DNA of 41,826 bases from assembly GCA_013376985.1 (NCBI GenBank), contig JACABB010000032.1, positions 1-41,826 on the forward strand. The letters run 5' to 3'. The notes below the pieces were generated by a model that did not search any database, had not been told where the DNA came from, and saw only the letters and a list, made by a program, of their open reading frames with translations. Below, in pieces: positions 1 to 7,706 of this stretch (its first letter is position 1; every line of letters begins with the position of its first letter). The stretch comes from Bacteroidales bacterium. GTDB lineage: Bacteria; Bacteroidota; Bacteroidia; Bacteroidales; Tenuifilaceae. A program made the translations under genes and the position numbers.

Positions 1-248
1 AAAATACAACATTAATAGCTAACTGGTCCATAATAAATGCAAACATACGAGACCGAAGTCAGAAGATGTAAAACAGTTTCTCTGCAACACTGCCCAACAG
101 CAATACATCATCACAGCAACATCGTATCACAGCCCCACAGCATCACAGCAAAACAGCTCCCTCCCGTTTTTCCAAATATTCGTTACTGCTTGTACAATTG
201 CATTTATGCACTAAATAATGTATTTTTATCCCTATAAAATTTCATTAA
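1..248. other. Intergenic start of window with CACAGCA-type microrepeats
   Basis: No convincing gene is seen here. Positions 95-160 contain loosely repeated CACAGCA/CATCACAGCAA words, the same low-complexity family found at 1182-1312 and 3473-3497. A short open frame at 37-237 reads through these repeats, giving His/Ser/Gln-rich protein with no domain, and is not credible as a gene. Confidence 0.6.
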
Positions 249-641
249 ATGTCAACTTCGGATAATAATAAAGCATACAACGAATGGATTCTCCAGTCCG
301 ATTACGACTACGAGACTGCCGAGGCTATGTATTCTACTGCACGGTATGTATATGCTGTTTTTATGTGCCATTTATGTATCGAAAAGATTATTAAATCGCA
401 ATATTTAAAACAACTTGATAAGGTAGCTCCTAAAAGTCATAACCTGCTTTGGCTTGCCGAACAAATTAAACTTGAGTTTCCTGAACATTTATATAAATTT
501 GTATTCCAACTAAACGATGCATCCCTTCCTACGCGTTACCCTCAAGAACTTAAGGCTGCAATAAAAGCATACCCAAAGGAAGTAACACTGGTAATTTTGA
601 ATAAAACCAAAGAACTACAGCAATGGATAAAACAACAATAA
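249..641 (+). CDS. HEPN domain protein (COG2250 type), toxin half of an MNT/HEPN pair
   Basis: A 130-aa all-helical protein of the HEPN family, likely the toxin of a two-gene MNT/HEPN toxin-antitoxin module. HEPN toxins of this kind are known or suspected ribonucleases. Visible signatures are the N-terminal YNEWILQSDYDYETAEAMY segment, a CHLCIEKIIKSQY helix, the KSHNLLWLAEQI segment and the TRYP motif near residue 94, all typical of the sacsin-like HEPN subgroup. I do not see the RX4HXY motif of the HepT subgroup, so a nuclease role is inferred from context only. The 3' end overlaps the nucleotidyltransferase gene by 19 bp, implying translational coupling. The ATG follows a TATAAAATTTCATTAA leader without a Shine-Dalgarno motif. 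Confidence 0.85.
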   Translation: MSTSDNNKAYNEWILQSDYDYETAEAMYSTARYVYAVFMCHLCIEKIIKSQYLKQLDKVAPKSHNLLWLAEQIKLEFPEHLYKFVFQLNDASLPTRYPQELKAAIKAYPKEVTLVILNKTKELQQWIKQQ

Positions 642-937
642 CAGCTATTATCAATTTTTTTAAGACCGAGCTTCAGCAAAAAGGGGTGAAATTGCGGGGA
701 ATTGCTCTTTTTGGCTCACAGCTAACCGGAACATCAAATCCCGATAGCGACATTGATTTAATTATTGTATCCGATAACTTTCAGGATAAAACTATTTTTG
801 AACGCTCCGATATTACAATGGATACTGAGATAAAAGCATTAAAAAAATACAATATGCCAATGGATATTCTTAAAATGACAAACGAAGAATTTAATCAAGG
901 CATACAGAATAAAAGGTTCTATGCCCAAATGGTATAA
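623..937 (+). CDS. MNT-type minimal nucleotidyltransferase (antitoxin half of MNT/HEPN pair)
   Basis: A 104-aa minimal nucleotidyltransferase. Family members neutralise their HEPN partner, in the characterised MntA case by adding AMP to it. The active-site signature is present: GSQLTGTSNPDSDIDL around residues 31-46 matches GSX10DXD, and a third acidic residue lies in PMDILKMT near residue 81. The length fits the family. It overlaps the 3' end of the HEPN gene, giving the toxin-first order seen in characterised pairs. A repeat-rich 431-bp gap follows, with no further linked gene. The alternative is a fragment of a larger nucleotidyltransferase, but the compact size and the HEPN neighbour argue against it. 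Confidence 0.88.
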   Translation: MDKTTITAIINFFKTELQQKGVKLRGIALFGSQLTGTSNPDSDIDLIIVSDNFQDKTIFERSDITMDTEIKALKKYNMPMDILKMTNEEFNQGIQNKRFYAQMV

Positions 938-1040
938 TAAAAAAAGGTGCTAACTGCACTCCCGCTGGGATCGAATAGCAAAGGAAGGACAACTTCTATA
1001 AACACCCGCTCCCCCCAGAATCGAAAAACTTTGATAAGTT

Positions 1041-1055
1041 ATCGCATTTTGCGAT
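1041..1055. repeat. 15-bp palindrome, copy 1 of a family
   Basis: ATCGCATTTTGCGAT, followed by AGTGAGAATAAAGTT and a purine-rich tail. Related copies are at 2750-2764 and 2906-2920, with a degenerate copy at 2626-2640. They share the palindrome and the adjacent AGTGAAGAG-like sequence. Confidence 0.7.
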
Positions 1056-1181
1056 AGTGAGAATAAAGTTAGAAGTTGGAAGCAGGAAGTCCGAAGACCG
1101 AAGACGGGAGTTGGAAGATAGAAGATGCTTAATAATTTGAAAATTGCGGAATTTGAAGATTTGAAAATTAACCCAATGACC

Positions 1182-1312
1182 CCACAGCAACACAGCATCA
1201 CTGCAACACAGCACAACAGCATCACTGCATCACAGCCTCACAGCAACACCGCTTCACAGCAAAACCGCATCACAGCCTCACCGCACCACAACTCCACATC
1301 ATCACATCATCA
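1182..1312. repeat. CACAGCA/CATCACAGCA low-complexity microrepeats
   Basis: An irregular tandem array of short words such as CACAGCAACA and CATCACAGC covering about 130 bp. Shorter tracts are at 95-160 and 3473-3497. Unit length varies, so this is not a classical minisatellite and not a CRISPR array. Function is unknown. Confidence 0.65.
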
Positions 1313-1329
1313 CAAAAAAAATTAATCCC

Positions 1330-1337
1330 TACCTTTG
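1330..1337 (+). promoter_or_regulatory. Bacteroidota -7 promoter box (TACCTTTG)
   Basis: TACCTTTG matches the TAnnTTTG consensus of the Bacteroidota primary sigma factor and lies 32 bp before the ATG of the cupin_5 gene. A -33 TTG element is not clear, because the upstream sequence is microrepeat. Confidence 0.5.
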
Positions 1338-1368
1338 TATGGCTATGCAACCTTAAAACCAATACACC

Positions 1369-1851
1369 ATGACATCAAAAGAGCTAATTGATAGTTTAAA
1401 CCTACTGCCTCACCCGGAAGGTGGATACTATAAGGAAACATACAGATCCGATGAAACAACAGTCAATAAAAACGGCAATTTAAGAAACATATGCACAGCA
1501 ATACACTTTTTGCTTGAAGATAAGGACAAATCGCACTTCCATAGAATACAATCCGATGAGCTTTGGTTCTTTCACCTAGGGCAACCCCTCGAAATTTATT
1601 ACATACTCGGAAAGGAAATTAAAACCGTAACGTTAGGGAATAATATCCAAAACGGCAATGCGCTCTTTTGCAAAATACCCGCCAATACATGGTTTGCAAG
1701 CAAATTAAAACAGCCGGAAGGATACTCCCTTGTAAGCTGCACCGTTGCCCCAGGATTTGATTTTGCAGACTTTGAACTGGCAAAAAGGGATGAACTCACC
1801 CAAGAATTCCCCCACCTAAAAATCATCATCGATGAGTTTACACGAGAGTAA
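1369..1851 (+). CDS. Cupin_5 (DUF985) family protein
   Basis: A 160-aa cytoplasmic protein of the cupin_5/DUF985 family. The diagnostic N-terminus LLPHPEGGYYKETYRS is at residues 12-27. The double-stranded beta-helix core follows, with SHFHRIQSDELWFFHLG around residues 55-71 (a cupin metal-binding-like motif with His and Glu) and SCTVAPGFDFADFELA near residues 124-139. The length is normal for the family. The substrate is not established for the family, so no reaction is proposed. The HEAT-repeat gene starts 27 bp downstream, so the two probably share a transcript from the promoter at 1330-1337. Confidence 0.88.
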   Translation: MTSKELIDSLNLLPHPEGGYYKETYRSDETTVNKNGNLRNICTAIHFLLEDKDKSHFHRIQSDELWFFHLGQPLEIYYILGKEIKTVTLGNNIQNGNALFCKIPANTWFASKLKQPEGYSLVSCTVAPGFDFADFELAKRDELTQEFPHLKIIIDEFTRE

Positions 1852-1878
1852 GACTCCTCATCCATTATCACTCCCCCA

Positions 1879-2658
1879 ATGAACTTCTACAAATTAAGCA
1901 AGGAACAACGCCAGCTCCTGGTCATCCGAATTAAAGATGAGATAGAATCCGATTTAAGGTTACAGGCAAACAATCATCTCCTAAAATACTTCACCGATGA
2001 TGATACATACATCCGAAAATCAGCATACATAGCGTTTGGTAGGATATATAAAGAGAATAGCATAAACCGTTCCGATATAGTAAATCAGCTGCATTCACTA
2101 CTAAAAAATCAAGACCCAAAGGTTCGGCAAACAGCCATCAATGCGGCAGGTGAAATTGGAATTATCAATTTCAGCGAAATTGAGCAATTGATAGAAATCG
2201 GGCTTTTCGATTCGCACCACTCCGTACGAAATGCAGTTATCGGTTCGCTAAAAAAGATTGGGGAGAAAAACCCAAAACCCGCTATAAACTTTGCAAAACG
2301 CTTTCTCCATCACGAGGAAAAAGAGGTTCGTAGGGAGATTTGCCATGGTTTAGAATTATTCGGCAGAACACACCCAGAGGATATCCTACCCCTGCTAAAG
2401 GAACTTGAGTACGATAATGCCAGCAGGGTAAAAAACATGGTAGTACACGTTATAGGGCAAATAAGCTATAAAAAGAACTGCCTAGAAAAGGTAATAGCAC
2501 ACCTAAACACCTGGGAGAATAAAAAGCTAGTAGAAAAAGCACTAAACGAAATAGTGGAAGTACACGATAGGTACAAGAACTTTGCATTTTACACGCAGGA
2601 GCAGGCAGTAAAATATATCGAAAAGAATTGCTTTTGCGATAGTGAAGAGGGAAGTTGA
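1879..2658 (+). CDS. HEAT-repeat protein, C-terminus formed by an intergenic repeat
   Basis: A 259-aa helical solenoid with no signal peptide. At least five HEAT/PBS-lyase-like repeats are readable: DDTYIRKSAYIAFGRIY, QDPKVRQTAINAAGEIG, SHHSVRNAVIGSLKKIG, EEKEVRREICHGLELFG and NASRVKNMVVHVIGQIS. Such scaffolds usually bind proteins or nucleic acids, and the repeat pattern also recalls DNA-alkylation-repeat proteins. No catalytic motif was recognised. It lies 27 bp after the cupin_5 gene in the same direction. The last residues (CFCDSEEGS) are encoded by the TTTTGCGATAGTGAAGAGG sequence of the local palindrome/purine-tail family, so the original stop may have been replaced by a repeat. Confidence 0.8.
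   Translation: MNFYKLSKEQRQLLVIRIKDEIESDLRLQANNHLLKYFTDDDTYIRKSAYIAFGRIYKENSINRSDIVNQLHSLLKNQDPKVRQTAINAAGEIGIINFSEIEQLIEIGLFDSHHSVRNAVIGSLKKIGEKNPKPAINFAKRFLHHEEKEVRREICHGLELFGRTHPEDILPLLKELEYDNASRVKNMVVHVIGQISYKKNCLEKVIAHLNTWENKKLVEKALNEIVEVHDRYKNFAFYTQEQAVKYIEKNCFCDSEEGS
2626..2640. repeat. Degenerate palindrome copy inside the 3' end of the HEAT gene
   Basis: AATTGCTTTTGCGAT retains the right half (TTTTGCGAT) of the 15-bp palindrome and is followed by the same AGTGAAGAGGGAAGTTGAGAG tail seen at other copies. It lies within the coding sequence and supplies its stop codon. Confidence 0.55.
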
Positions 2659-2749
2659 GAGTGGAAAGTGAAAGGGATGGAAGTCGGAAGTCGGAAGACC
2701 GAAGATGGGAGTCAGAAGTCAGCATCACAACCCACAATTCGAATTGATC

Positions 2750-2764
2750 ATCGCAATTTGCGAT
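2750..2764. repeat. 15-bp palindrome, copy 2
   Basis: ATCGCAATTTGCGAT, followed by AGTGAAGAGAGAAGGTGAGG and GAAGTTGAGAGTTGACAG. Confidence 0.7.
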
Positions 2765-2905
2765 AGTGAAGAGAGAAGGTGAGGGAAGTTGAGAGTTGAC
2801 AGAGGAATGTGTTGCGGTGTTGCTGTCTTCGGACTTCCGTCTCCCTACCCCCGTCTTCCATCCCTTTTCACTTTTAACTTTCCACTTGTCACTTTCCCCT
2901 TTACT

Positions 2906-2920
2906 ATCGCAAATTGCGAT
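2906..2920. repeat. 15-bp palindrome, copy 3 (inverted orientation)
   Basis: ATCGCAAATTGCGAT. The purine-rich tail lies on the opposite side, because upstream CTTTCCCCTTTACT is the complement of AGTAAAGGGGAAAG. The unit is therefore inverted relative to the copies at 1041 and 2750. Confidence 0.7.
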
Positions 2921-3128
2921 AATAACCCGTAACAATCCGATCTTCTATCTCCTGTCTCCTGTCAACTCTCAACTGACAACTCTCAACTGTCTTTGGACTT
3001 CGGACTTCGGACTCCCGTCTTCCCCACTTGCCACTTGCCACTTGCCTGTCAACCATCAACTGTCAACTATTCCACAGCCAAAAAATCAAAATAACTTTAA
3101 TAGATTTGCATCCAATATTCTAAAAATC

Positions 3129-3455
3129 ATGAAAACCTCCCTTGCTTGGTGGATACTTATAATCGCAGGCCTATTCGAAACAGGATGGGCTATTAGCATG
3201 AAATACTCCGATGGATTCTCAAAGCTATGGCCTAGCATTTTTACAGCGGTTAGTATGCTAATAAGCGTTGTCCTCTTAACCTATTCGTTAAAAGTCTTAC
3301 CAGTTGGATCCGCCTACGCCGTGTGGACAGGAATTGGTGCTGTAGGAACGGTAATCTTGGGCATCATACTCTTTAAAGAACCCTATGATCTATACCGATT
3401 ATTCTTCATTTCACTTATCATATTCGGCATAGCCGGCTTAAGAATCATAAGGTAA
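3129..3455 (+). CDS. sugE: SMR-family exporter, Gdx/SugE type
   Basis: A 108-aa inner-membrane protein with four predicted helices, of the small multidrug resistance family. The first helix carries the conserved Glu in LIIAGLFETGWAISMKYSDG. WAISMKYSDGFSKLWPS is typical of the Gdx/SugE branch, whose characterised members export guanidinium as antiparallel dimers. The last helices contain VGSAYAVWTGIGAVGTVILG. An open frame extends upstream to 2796, but that part translates low-complexity repeat, and the family length fixes the ATG at 3129. No guanidine riboswitch was recognised upstream. Substrate specificity (guanidinium versus quaternary ammonium) is inferred from the signature only. Confidence 0.9.
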   Translation: MKTSLAWWILIIAGLFETGWAISMKYSDGFSKLWPSIFTAVSMLISVVLLTYSLKVLPVGSAYAVWTGIGAVGTVILGIILFKEPYDLYRLFFISLIIFGIAGLRIIR

Positions 3456-3472
3456 ATAAAAAATACAATTGC

Positions 3473-3497
3473 ACAGCATCACAGCATCACAGCAACA
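3473..3497. repeat. CACAGCATCACAGCA microrepeat tract
   Basis: A short tract of the CACAGCATCACAGCAACA family, immediately downstream of the SMR gene. Confidence 0.6.
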
Positions 3498-3654
3498 CAA
3501 TTAAGAGGTTAAATCTCCCAAAAATTGCCCAGTAGTAAATGAATAATTATCTTAGTCCTGAAAAGATTACTCTAAACGGTATATAATCCGTAGTATAAAT
3601 GCACTGCTACCAACCTCATATTCTTAATACTAATCAATTACAAATAAATCCTTT

Positions 3655-4725
3655 ATGAAAAGATTTTTTTTGATAACAATTATTATCATCTCTTTATTTG
3701 AATGCTCCTATTCTCAGAATGATTTTAAATCTTCCTACATTATAAAAAACAAAGTAGATACAATATTTGGAACTGGTCTTATAAGTAAGAATCAGGAATA
3801 TTGTTTATTTAAAAAGTTTGATGCCAAGGAATACACAAAGTTATATCCAACAGATATTGATGCTTTCAGGGTTGTAGATGGGAAATATTATGTATCAAAG
3901 CAAGTTAAAGACTGGAATGGTGAATTAAAATGGTATTTCCTTGAATACTTAGTCCATGGGAAAATAGATTTATTCACCATTTCAAATGATGCTAGATTTT
4001 TTATTCAAAAGGAAAATGAAGGTTTTCAGGAGCTAAATGATAAAATTGATAAGATTAAAAACACCAATGGGGAAAAATATCTACTAAATGATAAACGCTA
4101 CATTGGATACATCAAAGTATACATGTCCGATGCTCCCTCGCTATATTCTAAAATTGACAATCTTAAAAAATTAAATCAGAGTGATTTGGTAGATATCTCT
4201 ATCGATTACCACAATGCCGTTTGCAACGACTATAAATGCACAAACTACACAAAAGTAGTTCCTAAAGTTACCTACAAAATGGAAATCTTAACAGGTGTAA
4301 ACCGCTTCAACAGCTACTATACACCTCAATTTGGAGTCTTAATCCACATTTGGCGACCTATAAGGAATGAACGATTATATTTAAAATTAGGAATTTTATA
4401 TTCGGATAGGCCTTATGCCTACAAAGACAATTTAAGGAAGGACATAAATAAAAGATACTATAACTTAAAGTTTCCAATAAGCTTTCAATACGTTTTTGGA
4501 AAAAAAGCGTTAAAACCTACCTTAGCGATAGGATCACCAACAGGCATGTTTTTAATTAGCTCATTACAAGGTGGCTTTATCTACTCATTATCCGATAAAT
4601 CTGAACTAAGTCTAAGTGGTTCAATTGACGGATTATTAGATTTAGGTCTGGGTCTCCACAAGGATGATTTTAATAATAATTTTGCCCACACTATTAGCTT
4701 TGGTTATTTATTTAAGTTAAATTAA
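3655..4725 (+). CDS. Secreted/outer-membrane protein of unknown function
   Basis: A 356-aa protein with a clear N-terminal signal peptide (MKRFFLITIIIISLFECSYSQ). No named family was recognised. The first ~200 residues are mixed and end in a segment with Cys residues (NAVCNDYKCTNY). The last ~150 residues alternate hydrophobic and polar residues (YTPQFGVLIHIWRP, RLYLKLGILYS, HTISFGYLFKLN) and end in an aromatic/aliphatic strand, as expected of an outer-membrane beta-barrel of the PorT/OMP_b-brl type. It stands alone between 200-bp and 129-bp gaps. Location in the outer membrane is an inference from this pattern. Confidence 0.75.
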   Translation: MKRFFLITIIIISLFECSYSQNDFKSSYIIKNKVDTIFGTGLISKNQEYCLFKKFDAKEYTKLYPTDIDAFRVVDGKYYVSKQVKDWNGELKWYFLEYLVHGKIDLFTISNDARFFIQKENEGFQELNDKIDKIKNTNGEKYLLNDKRYIGYIKVYMSDAPSLYSKIDNLKKLNQSDLVDISIDYHNAVCNDYKCTNYTKVVPKVTYKMEILTGVNRFNSYYTPQFGVLIHIWRPIRNERLYLKLGILYSDRPYAYKDNLRKDINKRYYNLKFPISFQYVFGKKALKPTLAIGSPTGMFLISSLQGGFIYSLSDKSELSLSGSIDGLLDLGLGLHKDDFNNNFAHTISFGYLFKLN

Positions 4726-4854
4726 ACAAATATATTTGATGATTGATTTTAGGTACAATAAAAGAATGGCATAGTTTTCGCCTTAAAATGAATTGAAGGC
4801 TTTCAACTATTCATTTCAAAAGAAATAATTTGCAATAATTAAAATATAATACAA

Positions 4855-6237
4855 ATGAAAAAATATCTACTCCTTATCCTTGTAATTGCTACGGTGATTT
4901 TTGGATCATCATGCGCATCGAAACGATATGCCAAAAAAGGCCTTAAATACGAGCAGGCTGGAATGTATGAAATGGCAGCCCAATCCTACCTCCGCTCCCT
5001 ACAGGCAAATCAGAACAATATCGACGCTCGAATTGGTTTAAAGAAAAACGGGCAACGACTACTAGATCAAAAGCTCCTAACCGTTCAGAGCGATTACGAT
5101 GCTAACGAAGACAAAAAAACCGTTTACGATTACCTCGATGCAAAAGGTTATCTGGATCAAGTTGGTTCATTAGGCGTTGAGCTACTTATGTCCGAGCGCA
5201 CAACCGAGATGTTTAAAGAGATAAAACCCAAATATGTTGAGAAGATTTACAACGAAGCCCAAGTCCTACTCGACGATGAAAAATTTAAACAATCCGAAGA
5301 GCTACTTGCAGAGGTTCAACGATTAGAACCTGGATACGGGAAAACCGATGAGATGATGAAGGTATCAAAATGCGAACCCATATATCGCCAAGGCAAGGAG
5401 TTTTTAAGCACCAATATGTATCGTAAGGCATATGCCAGCTTCGATCAAATCCTAAGAGGTCAAGGATCTTATAAAGATTCAAAAGAGCTACGCGAAGAGG
5501 CTTTAATGAAAGGAATGGTTACCATTACCATGAACAGCCTAACAAATAAATCGGGCTACGATAATGTTCAACCAATGATCGAAAGTAAAATTCGCACCTC
5601 ACTGAATAACCTAAAAAATCCGTTCGTTAAAATAATCGACACGCAAAACACAAACCAGATTATTGCAACCCAGCAGCAGGGATTAAGCCAAGGCTCCGAC
5701 ATTCAGGTTGGCAAAATACTTGCAGCCAAAGCAATATTCAGCGCAAGCATAATCAGCTTCAACATCAACGAGGGGCGATTGAATAAACAGGTTAAACGCG
5801 GATATCTAAAAGAGGAAATCGCCACCAAAGACCCTGTTACAGGCGAAACCAAAAAAGAGTACAAATACCATAAGGTAAACTATACAGAATATTCACAGGC
5901 AAATAAGGTATCATCCTCATTCCAGTACCAGCTAACCTCCACCGAAACATCCTCAATCCTTGTATCAGACGCAATGGATATTAGTGCCGATGATGATATT
6001 CACTACGCTACGTTTGAGGGTAACGGGAATATGCTAGTACCCGGTTACTGGGAAGAGATAGACAAGGATTCCCCAAGGGATAAGGTTAACGACACTTCAT
6101 ACGAAGTTGGCGTTCTTCAAGGACTTCTTAAATTAAAGCGTAACATAAAAAGTATCGAAACCCTTAAAGTTGAGGTAATTGATAATATAGCCTCACGCGT
6201 AGCCCACAAAGTTGATGTTTATAACCCAGAAGAATAG
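4855..6237 (+). CDS. Lipoprotein with TPR-like N-terminus and CsgG/LpoB-like C-terminal domain
   Basis: A 460-aa lipoprotein with signal sequence and lipobox GSSC (lipidated Cys at about residue 20). Residues 25-200 contain helical pairs of TPR character (YEQAGMYEMAAQSYLRSLQANQNN, MYRKAYASFDQIL). From about residue 220 comes a CsgG/LpoB-like alpha/beta domain: MVTITMNSLTNKSGYDNVQPMI, VKIIDTQNTNQIIA, GKILAAKAIFSASIISFNI. In LpoB and relatives this fold sits in the periplasm and binds envelope partners; the role here is unknown. The next lipoprotein gene starts 4 bp after the stop, so the two are co-transcribed and probably act together at the envelope. Confidence 0.8.
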   Translation: MKKYLLLILVIATVIFGSSCASKRYAKKGLKYEQAGMYEMAAQSYLRSLQANQNNIDARIGLKKNGQRLLDQKLLTVQSDYDANEDKKTVYDYLDAKGYLDQVGSLGVELLMSERTTEMFKEIKPKYVEKIYNEAQVLLDDEKFKQSEELLAEVQRLEPGYGKTDEMMKVSKCEPIYRQGKEFLSTNMYRKAYASFDQILRGQGSYKDSKELREEALMKGMVTITMNSLTNKSGYDNVQPMIESKIRTSLNNLKNPFVKIIDTQNTNQIIATQQQGLSQGSDIQVGKILAAKAIFSASIISFNINEGRLNKQVKRGYLKEEIATKDPVTGETKKEYKYHKVNYTEYSQANKVSSSFQYQLTSTETSSILVSDAMDISADDDIHYATFEGNGNMLVPGYWEEIDKDSPRDKVNDTSYEVGVLQGLLKLKRNIKSIETLKVEVIDNIASRVAHKVDVYNPEE

Positions 6238-6241
6238 GACT

Positions 6242-7633
6242 ATGAGACTTTTAAACAGAATCTCCATCCTACCCCTACTAATAGTGCTCGTAGGTTGTGG
6301 AGGAACAAAAAAGGTTGAAACAATCTACCCCCCTGCCCCATCGTGGGTGCAAAATCGCCCAATATCATCGGAGTACTACGTTGGAATAGGTTCCGCACGG
6401 AAAACTGGCGATATCAACCAAATCCAGCAAACCGCTAAGCAGAATGCCCTTGCCGATATGGCTAGCGATGTATCGGTTAGCATATCATCCAACTCCCTCC
6501 TCTATGCCTTTGAGAGCAACCTAAATCTTACCCAAGATTTTACATCATCAATAAAATCTCAAGCAGAGCAGGATTTAGAGGGTTACGAAACTGTAGGTAA
6601 TTACGAGGATCAGAATAACTACTGGGTTTACTTTAGGTTATCTAAGGTTGATTATCAACGAATAAAGGAGGAACGTAAGGCAAAAGCAATAGCAAAATCG
6701 CTCGACCTATACGATAAAGGCTTGGAAGCTGAAAAAACGGGTGATGTTCGCCAAGCATTCCTTAACCTTATTAAGGCGTTAGAACCCCTTAAACCGTATT
6801 TTTCCGATCCCTTACAGATTCCATACCAAAGGCAAGATATCTACCTAGGAAATGAGATTTTTAGACATATAACTCAAGTACTCTCCTCTATTCGGATTGA
6901 AGCAACAAACAAGCAGATTAGCGTAAAGCAGGGACAGCAATTACCTTTAGGCTCTACGGAATTTAAAGTTACCGGGCAGAATGGTCAGCCATTAAACGGA
7001 ATAGCTCTTACGGCTACTTACACCGAAAGACCTTTAAGAAATAGCAAGGTACAAACAGATGTAAACGGGTTAGCATCCTTTGTACTTGATGCAATTCGTT
7101 CAAACAAGAGTAACGAAACACTTAAGGCTACTGTAAATCTTGAGGTTATTGCCAACGAGGCTACAATGGATTTCATTATTCGTAAGCTATTTGCTCGTTT
7201 CCGAGCACCCGAAGCATCAATGAATATCAATATTGTTAAGCCTACGTTTTACATCACTTCCGATGAATCTAACCTCAACAACAAACTAACCTCACCAATT
7301 CTTGCCGAAAGCCTAAAACATCAAATAATTGAGGCAGGATATACAGTTGTTGATAAAGATATTGATGCTGATTACCGAATAAATATCACAGCAGCTACAC
7401 AGAATAGCGGTGAATCGGGCACATATAAAAAAGCATCGCTTAATTGCAGCATTTCAGTAAAGGATAAAACCAATGCCGAAGTATACGCAAAGCAGCTTGA
7501 GAATATCACGGGAACTCATTTTGACAATCAATTGGCTGGAATTGAAGCATACAAAGAGGCAGCAAAGAAGATTGAATATACAATTTCGAGAGAGATTATT
7601 GATGGAGTAACTAAAGGGAAATCGGCTTACTAA
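6242..7633 (+). CDS. LPP20-family lipoprotein
   Basis: A 463-aa lipoprotein. The start at 6242 gives a proper signal (MRLLNRISILPLLIVLVGC, lipobox LVGC); an upstream in-frame start at 6212 would add ten residues inside the previous gene. Residues about 30-150 form an LPP20-type domain: PSWVQNRP, YYVGIGSARKTGD, ALADMASDVSVSI and YWVYFRLSKVDYQRI. A Big-like beta segment follows (LPLGSTEFKVTGQNGQPLNGIALTATYTE), and the C-terminal part resembles the LPP20/LpoB alpha-beta fold again (GYTVVDKDIDADYRINITA). It is coupled to the CsgG/LpoB-like lipoprotein 4 bp upstream and followed by a strong terminator. The joint presence of two related folds suggests an outer-membrane complex, but the function is not known. 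Confidence 0.82.
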   Translation: MRLLNRISILPLLIVLVGCGGTKKVETIYPPAPSWVQNRPISSEYYVGIGSARKTGDINQIQQTAKQNALADMASDVSVSISSNSLLYAFESNLNLTQDFTSSIKSQAEQDLEGYETVGNYEDQNNYWVYFRLSKVDYQRIKEERKAKAIAKSLDLYDKGLEAEKTGDVRQAFLNLIKALEPLKPYFSDPLQIPYQRQDIYLGNEIFRHITQVLSSIRIEATNKQISVKQGQQLPLGSTEFKVTGQNGQPLNGIALTATYTERPLRNSKVQTDVNGLASFVLDAIRSNKSNETLKATVNLEVIANEATMDFIIRKLFARFRAPEASMNINIVKPTFYITSDESNLNNKLTSPILAESLKHQIIEAGYTVVDKDIDADYRINITAATQNSGESGTYKKASLNCSISVKDKTNAEVYAKQLENITGTHFDNQLAGIEAYKEAAKKIEYTISREIIDGVTKGKSAY

Positions 7634-7656
7634 GATAAAATCATACATCATTACAA

Positions 7657-7706
7657 AGAGGCTGCCTAAAACGACCATCAGGTCTAAAATAGGCAGCCTC
7701 TCGGTT
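7657..7706 (+). terminator. Rho-independent terminator after the lipoprotein pair
   Basis: A perfect 10-bp stem pairs GAGGCTGCCT (7658-7667) with AGGCAGCCTC (7691-7700), with a 23-nt loop, and TCGGTTT follows. The A-rich left flank and T-containing right flank fit a terminator for the 4855-7633 operon. Confidence 0.75.

Larger units (their letters stand above)
938..1368. repeat. Repeat-rich intergenic region
   Basis: No gene is credible in this gap. It holds, in order, a 15-bp palindrome (1041-1055), a purine-rich GGAAGTCCGAAGACCGAAGAC-like tail (about 1068-1130), and a run of CACAGCA/CATCACAGCA microrepeats (1182-1312). Open frames on both strands here are produced by the low-complexity sequence. 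A TACCTTTG promoter box at 1330-1337 serves the next gene. Confidence 0.7.
2659..3128. repeat. 470-bp intergenic region of purine/pyrimidine-rich repeats and palindromes
   Basis: No credible gene is present. Purine-rich words such as GGAAGTCGGAAG, CCGAAGATGGGAG and GTTGAGAGTTGACAG occur at 2645-2802. Their complements (ACTTCGGACTTCCGTC, CAACTCTCAACTGACAAC, CCACTTGCCACTTGCC) occur at 2826-3068. Palindromes lie at 2750-2764 and 2906-2920. The two halves are roughly inverted relative to each other. A related tract occurs at 19977-20012. Confidence 0.7.

Noticed and set aside
37-237. 66-codon open frame at the window start
   Set aside because: It translates CACAGCA microrepeats and flanking AT-rich DNA, with no domain or promoter.
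950-1325. Open frames on both strands in the gap before the cupin_5 gene
   Set aside because: They are created by low-complexity repeats and have composition unlike the neighbouring genes.
2450-2935. 161-codon minus-strand frame
   Set aside because: It covers the repeat region and the antisense of the HEAT gene; no recognisable protein.
2796-3128. N-terminal extension of the SMR exporter frame
   Set aside because: It encodes repeat-derived sequence, and the SMR family starts exactly at the ATG at 3129.
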